Under the pieces are notes generated by a model that saw nothing but the letters and a program-made list of their open reading frames with translations, was not told where the DNA came from and did not search any database. A stretch of 64,000 nucleotides of DNA from Rattus norvegicus (lineage: Eukaryota; Chordata; Mammalia; Rodentia; Muridae). A program made the position numbers and the translations under genes. The stretch is taken from the NCBI RefSeq assembly GCF_036323735.1, contig NC_086031.1:41077725-41141724 (forward strand). The letters are read 5' to 3'. Below are positions 22,660-34,740 of this stretch, piece after piece (the stretch's first letter is position 1; every line of letters starts with the position of its first letter).

Positions 22660-23712
22660 CTTACTATTTAAGATAAACTACCAGGAATACCTTGTTCAGG
22701 AGGCAAACTGGGGTTATGTGCAATTTACCACATATAAATTAATCACCCATTCAAACCACCCTGGCAGACAGCTTCCATGTATATCCGACACTTCTCAGGC
22801 TTACAGAATCCAGACTGCCAATAACTGACTCTGTAGGGTGTTCAGAGGAGACGAGAGTTTTATCAGGAATTTGAGTTCAGTGCATCAGAGCCCAGGAAAC
22901 TGCTGACAATAGTCGGTTGGAAGACTTTACTGAATAATCAATGTGATAAACAAGGCAACATGAAAATAATAAAAACCTGAAGAAATCAAATTCAAGGAGA
23001 AGGGTTTAATTTGACACATGATTTTAGATATCCCACATCATGGTGGCCTCATTGTTTCAGAGCCCTTGGCAAGGTAGGGCATCATAGTGGGCTGGTGAAG
23101 CACAAAGCTAGTTGCTCACTTCTGGTATCTGGGAGTTAAGGAGGGTGATAAAGGGATTATACTATGCCCATCTTCAACATCGTGCTTCCAGGAACATGGC
23201 TCCCTGCTAGGAGACCCCACCTTCAAAACGCTCTATTACCTTGAGCTACTACTACTTGAGTGGCTTTGGGGGATACTTCACCAATGTATAGCAGCTCCAA
23301 GTCCTGAATGAGAAGAGCAAGTATATTTTGTAGAAAATGGGTTCTCCAGAGGCTTTGACCCCCCCACCCAAAATAAAGTAATGAAATTGACAAATAAACA
23401 GATTGTTGTGGGGGTGCTGATTAAGAAGGAACTATTAGGTAAAAGTAACTTCTAAGAGTGATTTCTTTGTGGGTTTTTTCCCCCTACTTTGTATCTGTAA
23501 AGAAAAGGAGCCCACAGGACAGAGATACAGCGCAGATCCTGATTTAAGAGTCAAAAGTGGGACCAAGTCCACAGAGGAAGGCAAGAGCTGACAGAAGGAA
23601 GTCTGTTCCTTTGGAGGACACAAGAAAGAAACAGGCATTTGTGAAACAGAAGGTGTGGGAAATGGAGATGCCATCATTGGTAACACAGGCTCCCTTCTTT
23701 TTCTTTCCATGT
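22660..23712. other. No gene recognised
   Basis: No SINE or simple-repeat signature stands out and frames are short. Probably unique or very old repeat sequence. Confidence 0.35.
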
Positions 23713-23713
23713 T

Positions 23714-24115
23714 GTCTTAGTCACAGTGTTATCACTGTGAGGAGACACAACGGCCAAGGCAACTCTTATTAAAGAAAACATTTATTTGGGGGCTTACTTA
23801 CAGCTTCAGAGGTTTAGTCCACTATCATCATGGCAGGGAGCATGACAGGACATATGGCACTGGAGCAGTAACTCAAAGGTATGTCCTGATCTGCAGGCCT
23901 AGAAAGAGACACTGGACTTACCATGTGCCCACCCTCATTAAACATTAAAGCCCACCCTCAATGGCATACTTCCTGATGTTACTCTTAGCCTCACTTCCTG
24001 ATCCTTTTAATCCTTTCAAGTGGTGCCACTCTCTGGTGACTAAGCAGTCAATTTACGAGCCTAAGGGGGTCATTCCTATTCACACCACTACTGTCTTTCA
24101 TGAATTCTTATGGTC
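23714..24115 (-). repeat. Rodent interspersed repeat (same family as 7245-7588)
   Basis: The blocks are 'ttatcactgtgaggagacac', 'ggcaactcttattaaagaaa', 'tccactatcatcatggcagg' and 'gtgccactctctgg'. They are shared with 7245-7588 and, in the opposite orientation, with the copies near 42.2 and 46.5 kb. Confidence 0.65.
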
Positions 24116-24117
24116 TC

Positions 24118-24306
24118 ATGGACAGGGTGGTCTCCAAACTCACTAGATAGTCAGGGATAACCTTAAATTTCTAATCTTCCTGTAATCCAGCTTCTTTGGA
24201 TTACAAGGTGTGAAATATCATGGCAGTCTTTGCATTGCTAAGAATAGAACCCAGGGCTTCATGCATGTTAGGCAAGCACTATACCAACTGAACCTCATCC
24301 CCTAGC
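24118..24306 (-). mobile_element. B4-type SINE (B1-ID dimer)
   Basis: The antisense B1-like segment 'cagggtggtctccaaactca' is followed on the right by the reversed ID-like head 'ggcaagcactataccaactg'. Diverged. Confidence 0.65.
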
Positions 24307-24685
24307 GTAGTGACCTCTCATTTCTTAGTAATGAAGAAATGACAACACCAACAATGTTCTCTAAGTACAAAGGATCAAGTATAGCTTGAGGAGTGTGGAA
24401 ACATTTCACATCCCCACAGGTAACACCCCTGTAGTTAGCCATTTACACTCATTTTATCCCTACAAGAAGGCTCTGATGGAAATTTTATATTATCATCATG
24501 TTCATTTACACAGGGGTAGTCAAGGCACAGCGAACTTGCAGTTACATAGACAGTAAGTGGCAAGGCTGGATTTGAACCCAGGAGGCCACCAGCCAATATG
24601 GGAATTTAGTGGAAAATAACCCAGAACCACTAAGAGGTAATGCAATCACAATGCGAACTCAGCACTGGTTAAAGATTATGTGTTT

Positions 24686-24895
24686 GGCCTGGGAGACGGT
24701 TCAGTGTAATAGCACCTGCTGTGTAAACATGAGGACTCTTTAAATTCCCCAGGACCTGTGTAAAAATCCAAGTAACCCCAGGGCTGGTGAGTAGAGATGA
24801 GAGGATTTCTGGGGCTTTGTGATCAGCAAATCTAGATGGAGAAATGTGGACACTAGTATTCAGTGAGATACCTTGTTTCAAATAAGGTGAACTCT
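24686..24895 (+). mobile_element. B4-type SINE
   Basis: 'ggcctgggagacggttcagt' at the head, 'catgaggactctttaaattc' in the B-box region, then a B1-like body ending 'agataccttgtttcaaataa'. Confidence 0.65.
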
Positions 24896-25011
24896 CCCTC
24901 CCTCCCTCCCCTTTCCTGTCCCCCTCCCCTCCCCCCCACACAATTTTCTATCAAGTCAGTCAGAATTTTTGTTTTTACACACCTCCAGTGAGAACCCTGA
25001 AGGGCCTAGCT

Positions 25012-25178
25012 GCTGCTTTCCCCTCCTCCCCTCCCCCTCCCCCTCCCCCTCCTCTACTTCCTCCTCCTTTTCTTCTTTCTTTTATTCTTCCTCTTTTCTT
25101 CCTTCTTTTTCTTCTTTTTCTTTCTTCTTCTTCCTCCCCCTCCTCCTCTTCCCTCCTCCTCCATCTTCTTCTTTCCAA
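25012..25178. repeat. Long polypyrimidine tract
   Basis: Over about 160 bp the plus strand is almost wholly C and T (CCCCT units, then TTCTTT/CTTCTT units), with only a few A interruptions. Overlapping proline/serine-rich and arginine/lysine/glutamate-rich frames are artefacts of this composition. Confidence 0.95.
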
Positions 25179-25199
25179 GAGAAAGACATTCACCCAGGC

Positions 25200-26268
25200 A
25201 TGGAATTCCCAGGAAGCAGCTTGAACTCCTTATGAGAACACTCAGGTAGAACATTCTCTTGGAGGATGCCTACTGAGGGCAAGTGGCCACCATACTGAGC
25301 CTGTAACCATCAGGCAGGAGCAAGAGCATGGCTTCCCATCCAGCAATTTTGCCTTGTCCCATGGTGGAACTGGAAGCATTGGGGGAAGAACTCGTTGTTG
25401 CCAATGAAGCTGAATGAAAGGGTCTAAAGATAGACAAAGAAAACCCATAGAGAGAAGATAGAAATCAGATGATTTGGACATTCTGCAGAGAAGCTGCAGA
25501 ATGGGTACAGATCCAGAAAGCTGAATCTCAGCCTCATTTCTTAGCAGCAATTACACCCTTGCTGTAATTGCTAATTGCTCTCTCTCCTCTCTGTTTCCTG
25601 GTTATAAGAAAAAGAAAAGTTCTCAGGTCACCTTCATGGTACATGAAGGTATAGGAGGAATGTGGGTCCTTGGGCTCACAGGTAATCACTGGGGAACCAG
25701 GAATGTTAAACACGCAGGTTTGTCCCTTCAAAGGGAGAGATGTATATCCCATGTTCTTCCCAGAAGGCTTGAAGTGGTAGTGGCTAATAGCCTGGTGAAC
25801 TTTGCACTGTCTGCGTGGCTGAGACCAAGATTATCCCCTAGACACTTATCTTTTTCTCAGTTTATCAATAGAACCTATCTTTAGAGAAGATGCCACTTGG
25901 ACTTTACGAAGTTCTGATGTAGACATGTCTTAAGTTTTGTCGTGCATATGGAATTGAGTTAATTATCACCAGGAAACTTTTTTTTCCAACTACTCATCAT
26001 TAGACTCTTGAAGTTTTAAGCCAACATCAGCTACTGAGTTGTATTGAACTGTCTTCCTGCTTCTAGCCTATCAACACTCTGCTGACTGTGATGTTTTCAG
26101 AGAGACAGCCTCCCAGCCCCATATGAAAGCATTCATATTAGAAAATTGAGATACCTGACCTACCAGAGTGCTTACTTCAGACACAACCCATCAAAATCTG
26201 AGAGGCGTCCTTTTCTAGCATTCATAGGTAAGCTTGCACTTCTTGCAAGAAAATAATTTTGAAAGATA
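25200..26268. other. No gene recognised
   Basis: No repeat signature is clear and frames are short and unassigned. Confidence 0.35.
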
Positions 26269-26269
26269 G

Positions 26270-26503
26270 GAAGGGATAAGATGACTCAGTCAATAAAGTT
26301 CTTGTAGTGCAAGCATGAGGACTTGAGTTTGAGCCCCTAAACCCTTAGTATGGAGGTGTGCATGCCTGTAATCCCAGTATTTGTAGGCAGAAACAGGAGG
26401 TTCCTCCTGTTGCTGACTGAGTGGTGTAATTGAATTATCTAGCCTCAGGTCAGTGAGAGACTTAATGAAAATTAACATCCACCGTTCAACTCTGGCCACA
26501 TGC
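26270..26503 (+). mobile_element. B4-type SINE
   Basis: 'taagatgactcagtcaataa' at the head, 'catgaggacttgagtttgag', then the B1-like 'gcatgcctgtaatcccagta'. It ends in the CA array that follows. Confidence 0.7.
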
Positions 26504-26518
26504 AGACACACACACAGA

Positions 26519-26570
<52 letters not shown>
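26504..26570. repeat. (AC)n microsatellite
   Basis: ACAC array with two early interruptions, at the tail of the B4 SINE. Confidence 0.95.
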
Positions 26571-26929
26571 AAAGAGCTCCAAGTAGTGTCCCTCCCAGCC
26601 ATCTATGTATAAGACAGGTTGAGTTTTTTGAGCAATTAACAGAGACTAGGCATGAAAAGATGCACTTGACTGACACACCACAAAACCCTCCTTAATGGTA
26701 AGTAACTTCATCAAAGACATTTTTAAATGGCACATAGGGGAAATGGTTCTGGAGACAGTTCAGCAGTTCCACAAAATCAGGGAAGCTCTCAGAGCAACTG
26801 GAATGGGAGAAAGGAATTGCCACCCTTGCTGTCTGTATAAATTCTGTATCTAGGTTAGTTCTATGCTGCCTACAGGAGGCCTATATTAGTCTTCTGTGCT
26901 CCTCTCTCTTTCAAAGTCATTTTACAAAA

Positions 26930-27520
26930 ACTTTCCACATGTATATACTGTATTTACTCAGGTTTCCCTAACTTCCCTTTCCCTCCCTCACCTGTTACTC
27001 CTCTGTCCCAAGATAATTTCACTTCTTCTTTTTTCTTAGATATACATACATCATTGTATGTGTTTATATGAAACTAGAAATTAAGATTGAAACAAAACAC
27101 ACTGTATTTATCTTTCTGAGACTGACTTAATCCTCTTACAATGACTATCTCCAGTGAGTCTGTTTTCCTGAAAAAAAAATGACGTGGTTTTGTTCTTTAT
27201 GACTGGAAAAATTCTATTGTGAATACATATCACATTTTCTTTATCTGGTCGTCTGTGGATGGACACCTCAGTTGGCTCTGTGTTTGCTATCGTTCATTGT
27301 GCTTCAGTAAACACAGATGTTCGAGTATCTTGGTGATGTGTTGACTTGAAGCCCTTTGGAAAGCACCCAGTGGCGATAGAGAAGGTCATATGGAAAATCT
27401 CGTGTTAACTTTTTGATGAACCTCCATACTGTTTGTTGCAGTGGCCGAGTTAGTCTACATTTCCATCAGCAGTCCAGAAGGGTCCCCTTTTCCACACCCA
27501 CCAGTGTTGGTTGTCAGTCT
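26930..27520 (-). mobile_element. Old L1 ORF2 3'-end fragment
   Basis: On the plus strand the sequence 'tggtcgtctgtggatggaca', 'gtgcttcagtaaacacag' and 'gttgcagtggccgagttagt' is the reversed form of the conserved L1 ORF2 C-terminal region. It is highly diverged and non-coding. Confidence 0.6.
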
Positions 27521-27884
27521 TATGAGACCATTCAGTCCTTGACTCATCCCAAGCTCCTCATCACAATCTCTGACCTGCTATGGAGTCTCCCTCCTCTCCC
27601 TTCAGCTGATGATGACCCCTGTGGCCACACCCAGAACAGCCAGGACAGTACCCACCTAAAGGTTCTTAACCCATTCACATCTTTACTTTCCCTTTTGCTA
27701 TGTCATGTGGTGGTATTTTCTCAGGGTGTGGCCATGAGGATGTGGACATTTTGGGGGCCACTATTCAACACCATGCAGCTTATTCCAGGGCCTCTCGGGC
27801 TGTGTCCTTCAAGTATGTAATCAGAGCAAAGCACACTACTAAAGAGTTCTGCTAAATAATTCTGGAGATGTCCATGTTGTTCTT

Positions 27885-27990
27885 CCTTTTCATTCATTCA
27901 TCATTCATTCATTCAGCATTCATTCAGCATTCATTCAGCATTCATTCATTCAACATTCATTCATCATTCATTCATTCATTCATTCATTCG
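27885..27990. repeat. (CATT)n array
   Basis: CATT units interspersed with CAGCATT and CAACATT variants. The H/S/F/I-rich frame over it is an artefact. Confidence 0.92.
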
Positions 27991-28002
27991 TGTACTCAAA
28001 TG

Positions 28003-28197
28003 TTTTTGAGGCAGTCTTATGTATCCCAGGCTGGCCTCCAACTCTCCATGCCTCAGATGATGAGTTCCAGCCTCTACCTCCTGTATGCTGAGGTAATAGT
28101 CAAAATCATGCCCAGTTTATACAGTGCTGGGGGTGGAGCATGGAACTTTGTGCATGCTGGGCAAGCACTCTACCAACTAAGCTATATTTCCAGTTCT
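28003..28197 (-). mobile_element. B4-type SINE (B1-ID dimer)
   Basis: Antisense B1 block 'tatcccaggctggcctccaa' is followed on the right by the reversed ID-like head 'ggcaagcactctaccaacta'. Confidence 0.75.
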
Positions 28198-28788
28198 CAA
28201 AGCCTTTACAATAAGAGTGTATGGTTGGCAGCAGTATCATTTGGGAACAGGGGAAATGCAGGATGTTTGGGAACCAGGATTTATGTCTAGATTCTGAACA
28301 CTGTCCTGGAGAAGCCCTGGCCTGTCTCTTGATTGGTTGTCCTGAGAAGAGTCCCTCACAGATGGGCCCAAAGGTTTGTCTCTATGGTGATTCTACATGC
28401 TGTCAATCAGCAATATTAACTATCATGAGAGCTTTCATTAAACTGGATTCACTTCTCATCACCTCAAATGATTTTGATTCAAAGGCCTCCACTGTCCTAT
28501 GTCCCTTCCCATGTCCCTTCCAACATTAGTGCCTTCTGATGGCATAAGGGCTTGAGTCGGGCATCCATATGATCCACCTCAAAACATTTTAAGGGTTCTC
28601 ATTCTCGTATAAGTACTTGCCCTGTGCTTGCATGAAGTAGAGAGTGGGTGATGTCTGTAATTTTGTATCCTCCATATCTTGCTTACTACATCCTGGTTCC
28701 AGAGCTTCCTGAGAGCTTCCTATACTCTCTTTCCTCTTGCTGCATTGGGCAGATCATTTTTTCCCTTAATATCTACCCTTTCAAAGCT
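28198..28788. other. No gene recognised
   Basis: Overlapping frames of about 60-140 codons here extend out of the neighbouring SINE and lack recognisable domains. Confidence 0.35.
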
Positions 28789-28789
28789 G

Positions 28790-29015
28790 AGCAGAACAGG
28801 GCTTGGGTCACTAAAGTGTTTGCTTCACAAGCATGAGGACCTGAGCTCAATCCCCAAGAAAGAACATAAAAGGAGCCAAGGTTATACGTTTCTAGGGAAG
28901 TGAAGAGAGGCAGTTTCCTGAGGCACACTTGCCAGACATCCTAACCTACTTTGATAGATAGACCAAAGTCAATGACAAACCCTGTCTCAAAAACCAAGAT
29001 GGATGGTGTCTGAAA
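28790..29015 (+). mobile_element. B4-type SINE
   Basis: 'ctaaagtgtttgcttcacaa', 'gaggacctgagctcaatccc' and, at the end, 'aaaccctgtctcaaaaacca' give the B4 head-to-tail order. Confidence 0.7.
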
Positions 29016-29139
29016 AGTGAAAACCAAGACTGTCATGTGGCCTAAGCAGACAGAGACACAGGGGCAGGGCCATTGTTTAGGACTCATAATTCATATCCAA
29101 GAATCCATGTGGTTTCTCAATACGTGCTCATACTCATCA

Positions 29140-29720
29140 TCCAAGAAGCTTCTGTATGCTGCAGACAAAGGCTGTTACAGAGAACCATGGCTGGTCAAGC
29201 CTAGCTAGCCTGAACTGGGACATCCACAGAAAAACCCTACACCCAACACTCAGGAATATCCTAGAGGTGGACACAGACAGATTGTAAGAGCCAGAGAACC
29301 AGGACAATTGTTGTAACATAACAGGAATGCTGTTCCTGTGAATGCTTAGCAATATGGCTGCCTGTGTACAGCTACACAAGGCAACACAGCAACACAGATG
29401 GGGAAAGACTCATAAGGCTCCAGCCTTAGCCAAAGGGCTATAGGCAAACAATGGCTGCTAAGAGGAGAGTTAACTTCCTTTATGGATGACCCTGATAGGT
29501 CCACCAAGTCTAAGTGGTCAGCCCTAAACCCGTGTACATACTGGGCAACTCTAATTGGACTCAGTAGATTATGTACCACCTACATGCATATTTATAACTT
29601 ATCATATATTATATTTATAAAGGAGAACATGGGTTTAATAGGAAGATATGAGGTGGCACTGGAAGAGCTGGAAAGGAGAGGTGGATGGGTGGAAATGATG
29701 TAAATACAGTGTGCTTATTA
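29140..29720 (+). mobile_element. Old L1 3'-UTR fragment
   Basis: The composition and closing block ('ggcactggaagagctggaaa' then 'gaaatgatgtaaatacagtg') resemble the 3' UTR of older rodent L1 (Lx-like) elements. I assign it by pattern only. Confidence 0.45.
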
Positions 29721-30844
29721 TAGATGACAGGCTCAAAAATGGTTCATGGAATTAAACAAATCTTTAGATCTATTTAGCATTCATCAGAGCCATCTGACCT
29801 CTGTTTTGATGGGTCTTCAGGTTCTTCAGAGCACAGAGGTTATATACTTATGGCCATATTCCCACAGGACTGGGGAGAACAGGAAAACAAAACTGGATGA
29901 ACCAGAGGACTGCTCATTACAGCTTCTCGTGGCTTTGCATACAGGATCTCTACTAAAGGTCTGAAAGAAGACTGGGTAGAGTTCACTCCGTCACTACTGC
30001 TGCCCCTGCTCTGAAGTTCTCTAAGTACATGCTAACACTTGTGTTTCACAAACCAGAGGGCTGGAGGCAAGTTTGAACACGTACATTTCACACACAATGG
30101 ATCAGTTTCCAATCCAATTAAAGGAAGTTAATAATTGGTCCCATTATAACAATTACCAGTGTTTTTAACCTGTATTAGTCAGGAATGGTTTCCTATACAG
30201 CCAGTTCCAGAGGACTGAGCTTTCTCTACCTCGGAAGGTAACAGGCTAGAGTATCTGCCCAGCACTCTTTTTCCTTGTTCTTCCACCATGCCCTCACCCC
30301 TGCTTCCCAGGCTCTGTGAACTCTTGACCTGTCTCTTCCTTCTGGCCCCTTCCCATAGCCTCTCTGAATGTAAGGAAATCTTTATCATGTTTTCTGAGGA
30401 TCTCTTGAACTCAGGGTCCCAAGATTTACCCCATTACCCATAAAAAAATGTGTACTTTTAGATTTTTGGACACTCCTTTTTCTGAACCCTGGTGCGGGAC
30501 TTTTGGTTCTAGGTGTTTCTCTGAAGTCAACATGATCTGACCTCCTTTCTCACAACCTCTGCTAGGGCAGAGGTGGAATTGTGAGGATACTTAGGTAACC
30601 ATGCCCATTGGCAAGCAGAAGCAAGAGACAGGCTGAAGGCAAATGTTGCCAGCTCTCATTGCTTGTCCTGTGGATGAGACAGAGGAGGTGTGAAGGGTCC
30701 ATTTGCAGGTCAGAGAAGAGGCTCAGGGGATGTCCTTCTTGCTTGGTGCAGTCTTTCTGTGACACCCATTTCTAACTCCTGATATCCTCTTCTACTCTAC
30801 AAGCCCTTGGTATTAGTCAGAACTTTTTGCAGAGCAGAACTGAT

Positions 30845-30845
<1 letters not shown>
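29721..30845. other. No gene recognised
   Basis: No clear repeat family and no frame worth calling. Confidence 0.35.
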
Positions 30846-30847
<2 letters not shown>

Positions 30848-30898
<51 letters not shown>

Positions 30899-31145
30899 CT
30901 AATAGGATATTTATAATGACATATATTATATATAAGTAATATATAAGTATTTATGTGTATATATATTGATAGGATATCTATAATGATATATATATAATAT
31001 ATAAATAATATATATCATATATATTGTCTCTATATATTTATCATATTTATCCTATCAGTATAGTATATCCTATCAGATTAGAGATCCTATACATATCTAG
31101 AATACATACATACATACATACATACATACATACATACATACATAA
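30848..31145. repeat. (GT)n, AT-rich and (CATA)n block
   Basis: A GT array (30848-30896) passes into ATATAT-rich DNA with repeated 'gataggatat' and 'tatatattgat' motifs (30900-31080), then a CATA array (31106-31143). Confidence 0.92.
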
Positions 31146-31895
31146 TTTGAATGTGTTCTAGACTTTATATATTTAGACCAAAGGTGGTCTTTAGTCTGGC
31201 CAGTTTAGCAATGGCTGTCTCCTGAAAAAAGTTCAGAATCCTGTAGTTCAGTTCTTGAGGCTGAATATCTCTGCTGGTCTTCCTACATTAGAATCCTAAA
31301 AAAGTAGGTTCTAATATAAGCCCAGAATGCCTTAGCAGCAGAATTGATAAACTTGCCAGCAAGAGTGAGAGGAAGCAAACCAAAAGTAAAAGCTTCTGTC
31401 TTCCTTTGTTGTCGGTAGCCAACAAAGGTTTGGTCCATATTTAGGGTCCAAACATAAATGATTCAATAAATAAAACTCCTTCTCAAATGTGCCCAGTTGC
31501 TTGGGCTTTAGTTGATTACAGATGTTGTCATCACACCGCCAGAGACAGAGCCCATGGTAGTCACTCTTCTTATTGCCAGAATAAAATCTCAGCGTCTTAA
31601 GGATGGAAGTGTTTCTTATGGCCCACAGCCCAAGGGTACATCACGGCGGGGAAGGCCTGCAGCAGGAGAGTGGGGAGGTCGGTCATGGTGCACTTCATGG
31701 TCAGGAAACATGTCAGCTAGCTCTCTCCTTTTCACTCTGTCCCATGAAATAATGACACCCACGGTTAAGGTGTGTCCTCCCTACTCAGTTAAAACCCTCT
31801 GACAACACTGTCACAGATACATCCAAAAGAATCAGTGGTGATTCTGGACAATCACCACAGACCTCACATTTTTGATTATAGTATTTCATGCATGT

Positions 31896-32025
31896 ATAAA
31901 GTGAGCACTGGAGGCTGGGGATTTAGCTCAGTGGTAGAGTGCTAGCAAGCGCAAGGCCCTGGGTTCGGTCCTCAGCTCTGGAAAACAAAAAGAAAAAGAA
32001 AAAGAAAAAATAAAGTGAGCACTGG
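31896..32025 (+). mobile_element. ID element with 16-bp target-site duplications
   Basis: The ID body (31912 on) begins 'ggctggggatttagctca' and includes the Pol III A-box-like 'tagctcagtggtagagtg' and B-box-like 'gggttcggtcctc', followed by an AAAAG-rich tail. Identical 16-bp duplications 'ataaagtgagcactgg' lie at 31896-31911 and 32010-32025. A small deletion has removed part of the 'cttgcctagc' loop seen in the other copies. It resembles the rat BC1-derived family. Confidence 0.93.
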
Positions 32026-32099
32026 TCAAATTGAGGTAATTAGCATTTCCCTCTTATTTCTGATTTGACAGTTCAGCACCCTTTTTCTATCTACAACAT

Positions 32100-32435
32100 T
32101 GCTATGGTTTGGCTTTGAAGTGTCTCCAAAGTCTCAGATATTGAAAGTTTTGTCCTTAGATGATGTCACTATGTGGGAAAGTGATGGAAATTTTAGAGTG
32201 CGGAGCCTAGCTTAAGTAAGTAGGTTGTCCCTCTTTGTCTCTCTGTTTCTCTTTCCCTCTCATCCCCCCCTCCCCATTCCTCTCCACTCCTCTCTGTCTC
32301 CACCATGAGATGAACAAGCTCTGACACACACTCGTACACTTCTGCCGCCATGATGTTCTGCCTCATTATGAGCCCCAAATCAACAATGCCAAGGACTGAG
32401 CTGAAACCTATGAAACTGTGAGATTTTTCCCTTTA
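32100..32435 (+). repeat. Old interspersed repeat (family not named)
   Basis: 'gctatggtttggctttgaag' at the left, and 'gccccaaatcaacaatgcca' with 'cctatgaaactgtgag' at the right, resemble an old dispersed mammalian repeat unit. No coding content. Confidence 0.4.
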
Positions 32436-32639
32436 AGCTGTTTGTGTTCAGAGACCTGGTTACCCCACCGGTGCCACTGAACATTTAAATGTATCCTCCC
32501 TACTTATACTTGGTACCTACTCTCTGGTCTTTCCCCAAAAGCCTCGAGCCTCTAGTAATGAACATTCCACTCTCGCCTACTTAGAAATTAACTTGTTAGC
32601 CTTCACATCTGGGAGAGAATATAAAGCTTATGTCTTTCG

Positions 32640-32840
32640 GTATCTGACTTCTTTTATATATTAATATTTTTCGCTTATAAATTTAAAAATCATATCACTT
32701 ATATATCAAATTTATATTAGATATTATAAATACATTAAATTTATTAATTATACATTTAAAATGTAAACAACAGTTCCAAATGTATTAATTTAATACTTAA
32801 GTATTATACATTATGTAAGAAAAAATATTTAAGTTTATTT
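32640..32840. other. AT-rich segment
   Basis: Strongly AT-rich DNA with runs such as 'attaaatttattaattatac'. No gene or defined repeat. Confidence 0.6.
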
Positions 32841-32983
32841 AAGAACACATAAGGGGTTGGGGATTTAGCTCAGTGGTAGAGCGCTTGCCTAGCAAGCACA
32901 AGGCCCTGGGTTTGGTCCCCAGCTCCGAAAAAAAGAAAAAAGAAAAAAAAAAAGAAAAAAAAAGAAAAAAAAGAACACATAAG
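32841..32983 (+). mobile_element. ID element with 13-bp target-site duplications
   Basis: A full ID head ('ggggttggggatttagctca'), A box 'tagctcagtggtagagcg' and B-box region 'gggtttggtccccagctcc' are followed by a long A-rich tail. The duplication 'aagaacacataag' lies at 32841-32853 and 32971-32983. The intact body and exact duplications suggest a recent insertion. Confidence 0.95.
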
Positions 32984-33614
32984 ACTCCCAAACATAAATG
33001 AGAAAAGACAATCTCATAAAAATTACTTTTCACTATGATACATAATTTATTGGAGAGAAAATATTAATATTTGCTATTTGATATGAATTAATATGAGACA
33101 TTAATGCTTAAAATATTAAATACTATAATGTATAATACTCTACTAATAACTTACTTTTATGGCTAAATAATATTCTGTTGCATATATGCATCGCATTTCT
33201 TACAATGTTTTAGTCACTGTTGGACACCTAGATTGACTCCGTATCATTTAGCTGTTGTAAATCAAAGTCCAATAAGCCTGGGCCTGTAGTTGTCTGCCTG
33301 GTGTACTGGCTTCACTTCCTTTGAAAATGTATCCAGGAGTGGAATAGGTAGATCGTTGGGTAGATCTGGTTTTGGGTTTGAGGAGACTCGCCACACTGCC
33401 GTCTACAGTGACCCCCATTTTTTTCTTTTGATAAAAGTCATTCCTATCAGGATAAAAGGATATCTCATATCTAATTGTGACTCTGAATTACATTTCCCTG
33501 ATGACCAGTGAGGTCAGACATTTTCCACATGTATTTGGCCGTTTATATTTCTCTTTTGACAGTTTTCTATTTAGATCACTAGACCATTATTAACTGTATT
33601 GTTTGGGTTTATCT

Positions 33615-33616
<2 letters not shown>

Positions 33617-33682
<66 letters not shown>
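33617..33682. repeat. (TG)n(AG)n compound microsatellite
   Basis: A TG array to about 33650 followed by an AG array to 33682, inside the old L1. Confidence 0.93.
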
Positions 33683-33686
<4 letters not shown>

Positions 33687-33898
33687 ATTCCTGATTTATT
33701 CATTCTGAGCATTAGCATTCGTGAGATGAATAGTTTGGAAGCGTTTTCTTCCATTCTGCCGTTCATCTAACCCTCCACTGTACAGAGGCCTCTTAGTTTG
33801 ACAGAAACCCATCAATCACGGTTCCAAATTTTGTTTTGCTCTCTGCGTTTTTGAAGTCTTACCAAAAATACCATTTCTAAAAATTAAACAAACCAAAC

Positions 33899-34020
33899 AT
33901 TTAGCTGGACAGTGGTGGTGCAAGCCTTTAATCCCACCACTCAGGAGGCAGAGGGAGGAGAATTGCTCTCAGTTTGAAACCCTGTGTCAACAAACAAACA
34001 AACAAAGAAACAAACAAACC
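33899..34020 (+). mobile_element. B1 SINE
   Basis: 'tggacagtggtggtgcaag', 'ctttaatcccaccactcagg' and 'aggcagagggaggagaatt' match B1. The right part is deleted before the tail (CAAA)n. Confidence 0.8.
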
Positions 34021-34164
34021 ATTGCTTATACCAATGTCTTGAGCTTCTCCCCAGTTCTCTCTTAGAAGTTTCATGGTGTTAGGTTCTGTGCTCACATCTT
34101 TGATTCATTTTATCTTTAGTTTCATTTTATTGGTGTGGTGAGAAATGCATGCTGAGAAGCAGAA

Positions 34165-34740
34165 TGTTCTAGCTTCCTCTCTGTGGCTGTGATAAAACAC
34201 TGCCTGAAAGCAGCTTAGGGGAGGAAAGGGTGTATTTCTTCCCACACTTCTAGGTTGCAGTCCACTATTGCCCGAAGTCAGAGCAGGAACACAAGGCAAG
34301 ACTTGAAGGCAAGATGCATGGTTGTTGGTCCATGAATCAGCACCTTCAGGGAACTCACTCATAGCTGAACAAATACGGCAGCAGAAACCAGGAATCTGCC
34401 TGATGGGTGACTCTGGCTAACTCATAGTTATCAAGCCTTTTATGCAGCCCAGGGCCACCTGCGAGGGAATGGTACTGCCCATAGTGGGCTAAGACCTCTT
34501 GCATCAATTAGTGATCAAGATACTCTTCCACAGAACAATTTGATGGCAATTCCTCAACTGAAGCTTCTCCTCTCAGAAGAATCTAGGCTATGTCAAGTTA
34601 AACATGCCGCTGTGACTTGCCCACAGTGAGGAACTGTGAAACCTGGAACTGTGAGCCAGCACAGCCTTTGCTCCCTTAAGTTGCTTTTACCAAGATAATT
34701 CCATCATAGCAATAGGAAATGAACTAAGATACTAGCCTTT
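34165..34740 (-). repeat. Rodent interspersed repeat, two opposed pieces
   Basis: 34165-34620 reads 'gctgtgataaaacactgcc', 'ggggaggaaagggtgtattt' and 'ggctatgtcaagttaaac', shared with 170-575 and 59405-59765. The part at about 34625-34740 ('gttgcttttaccaagataat', 'aggaaatgaactaagata') reads in the opposite orientation. The composite splits the old L1. Confidence 0.55.

Noticed and set aside
27885..27990. CRISPR-like array of short repeats
   Set aside because: CATT tetranucleotide microsatellite without spacers, in a mammalian genome.
31912..31980. tRNA gene (A and B box present)
   Set aside because: The ID body is tRNA-Ala-derived but has lost the cloverleaf, has an A-rich tail and target duplications; it is a SINE.
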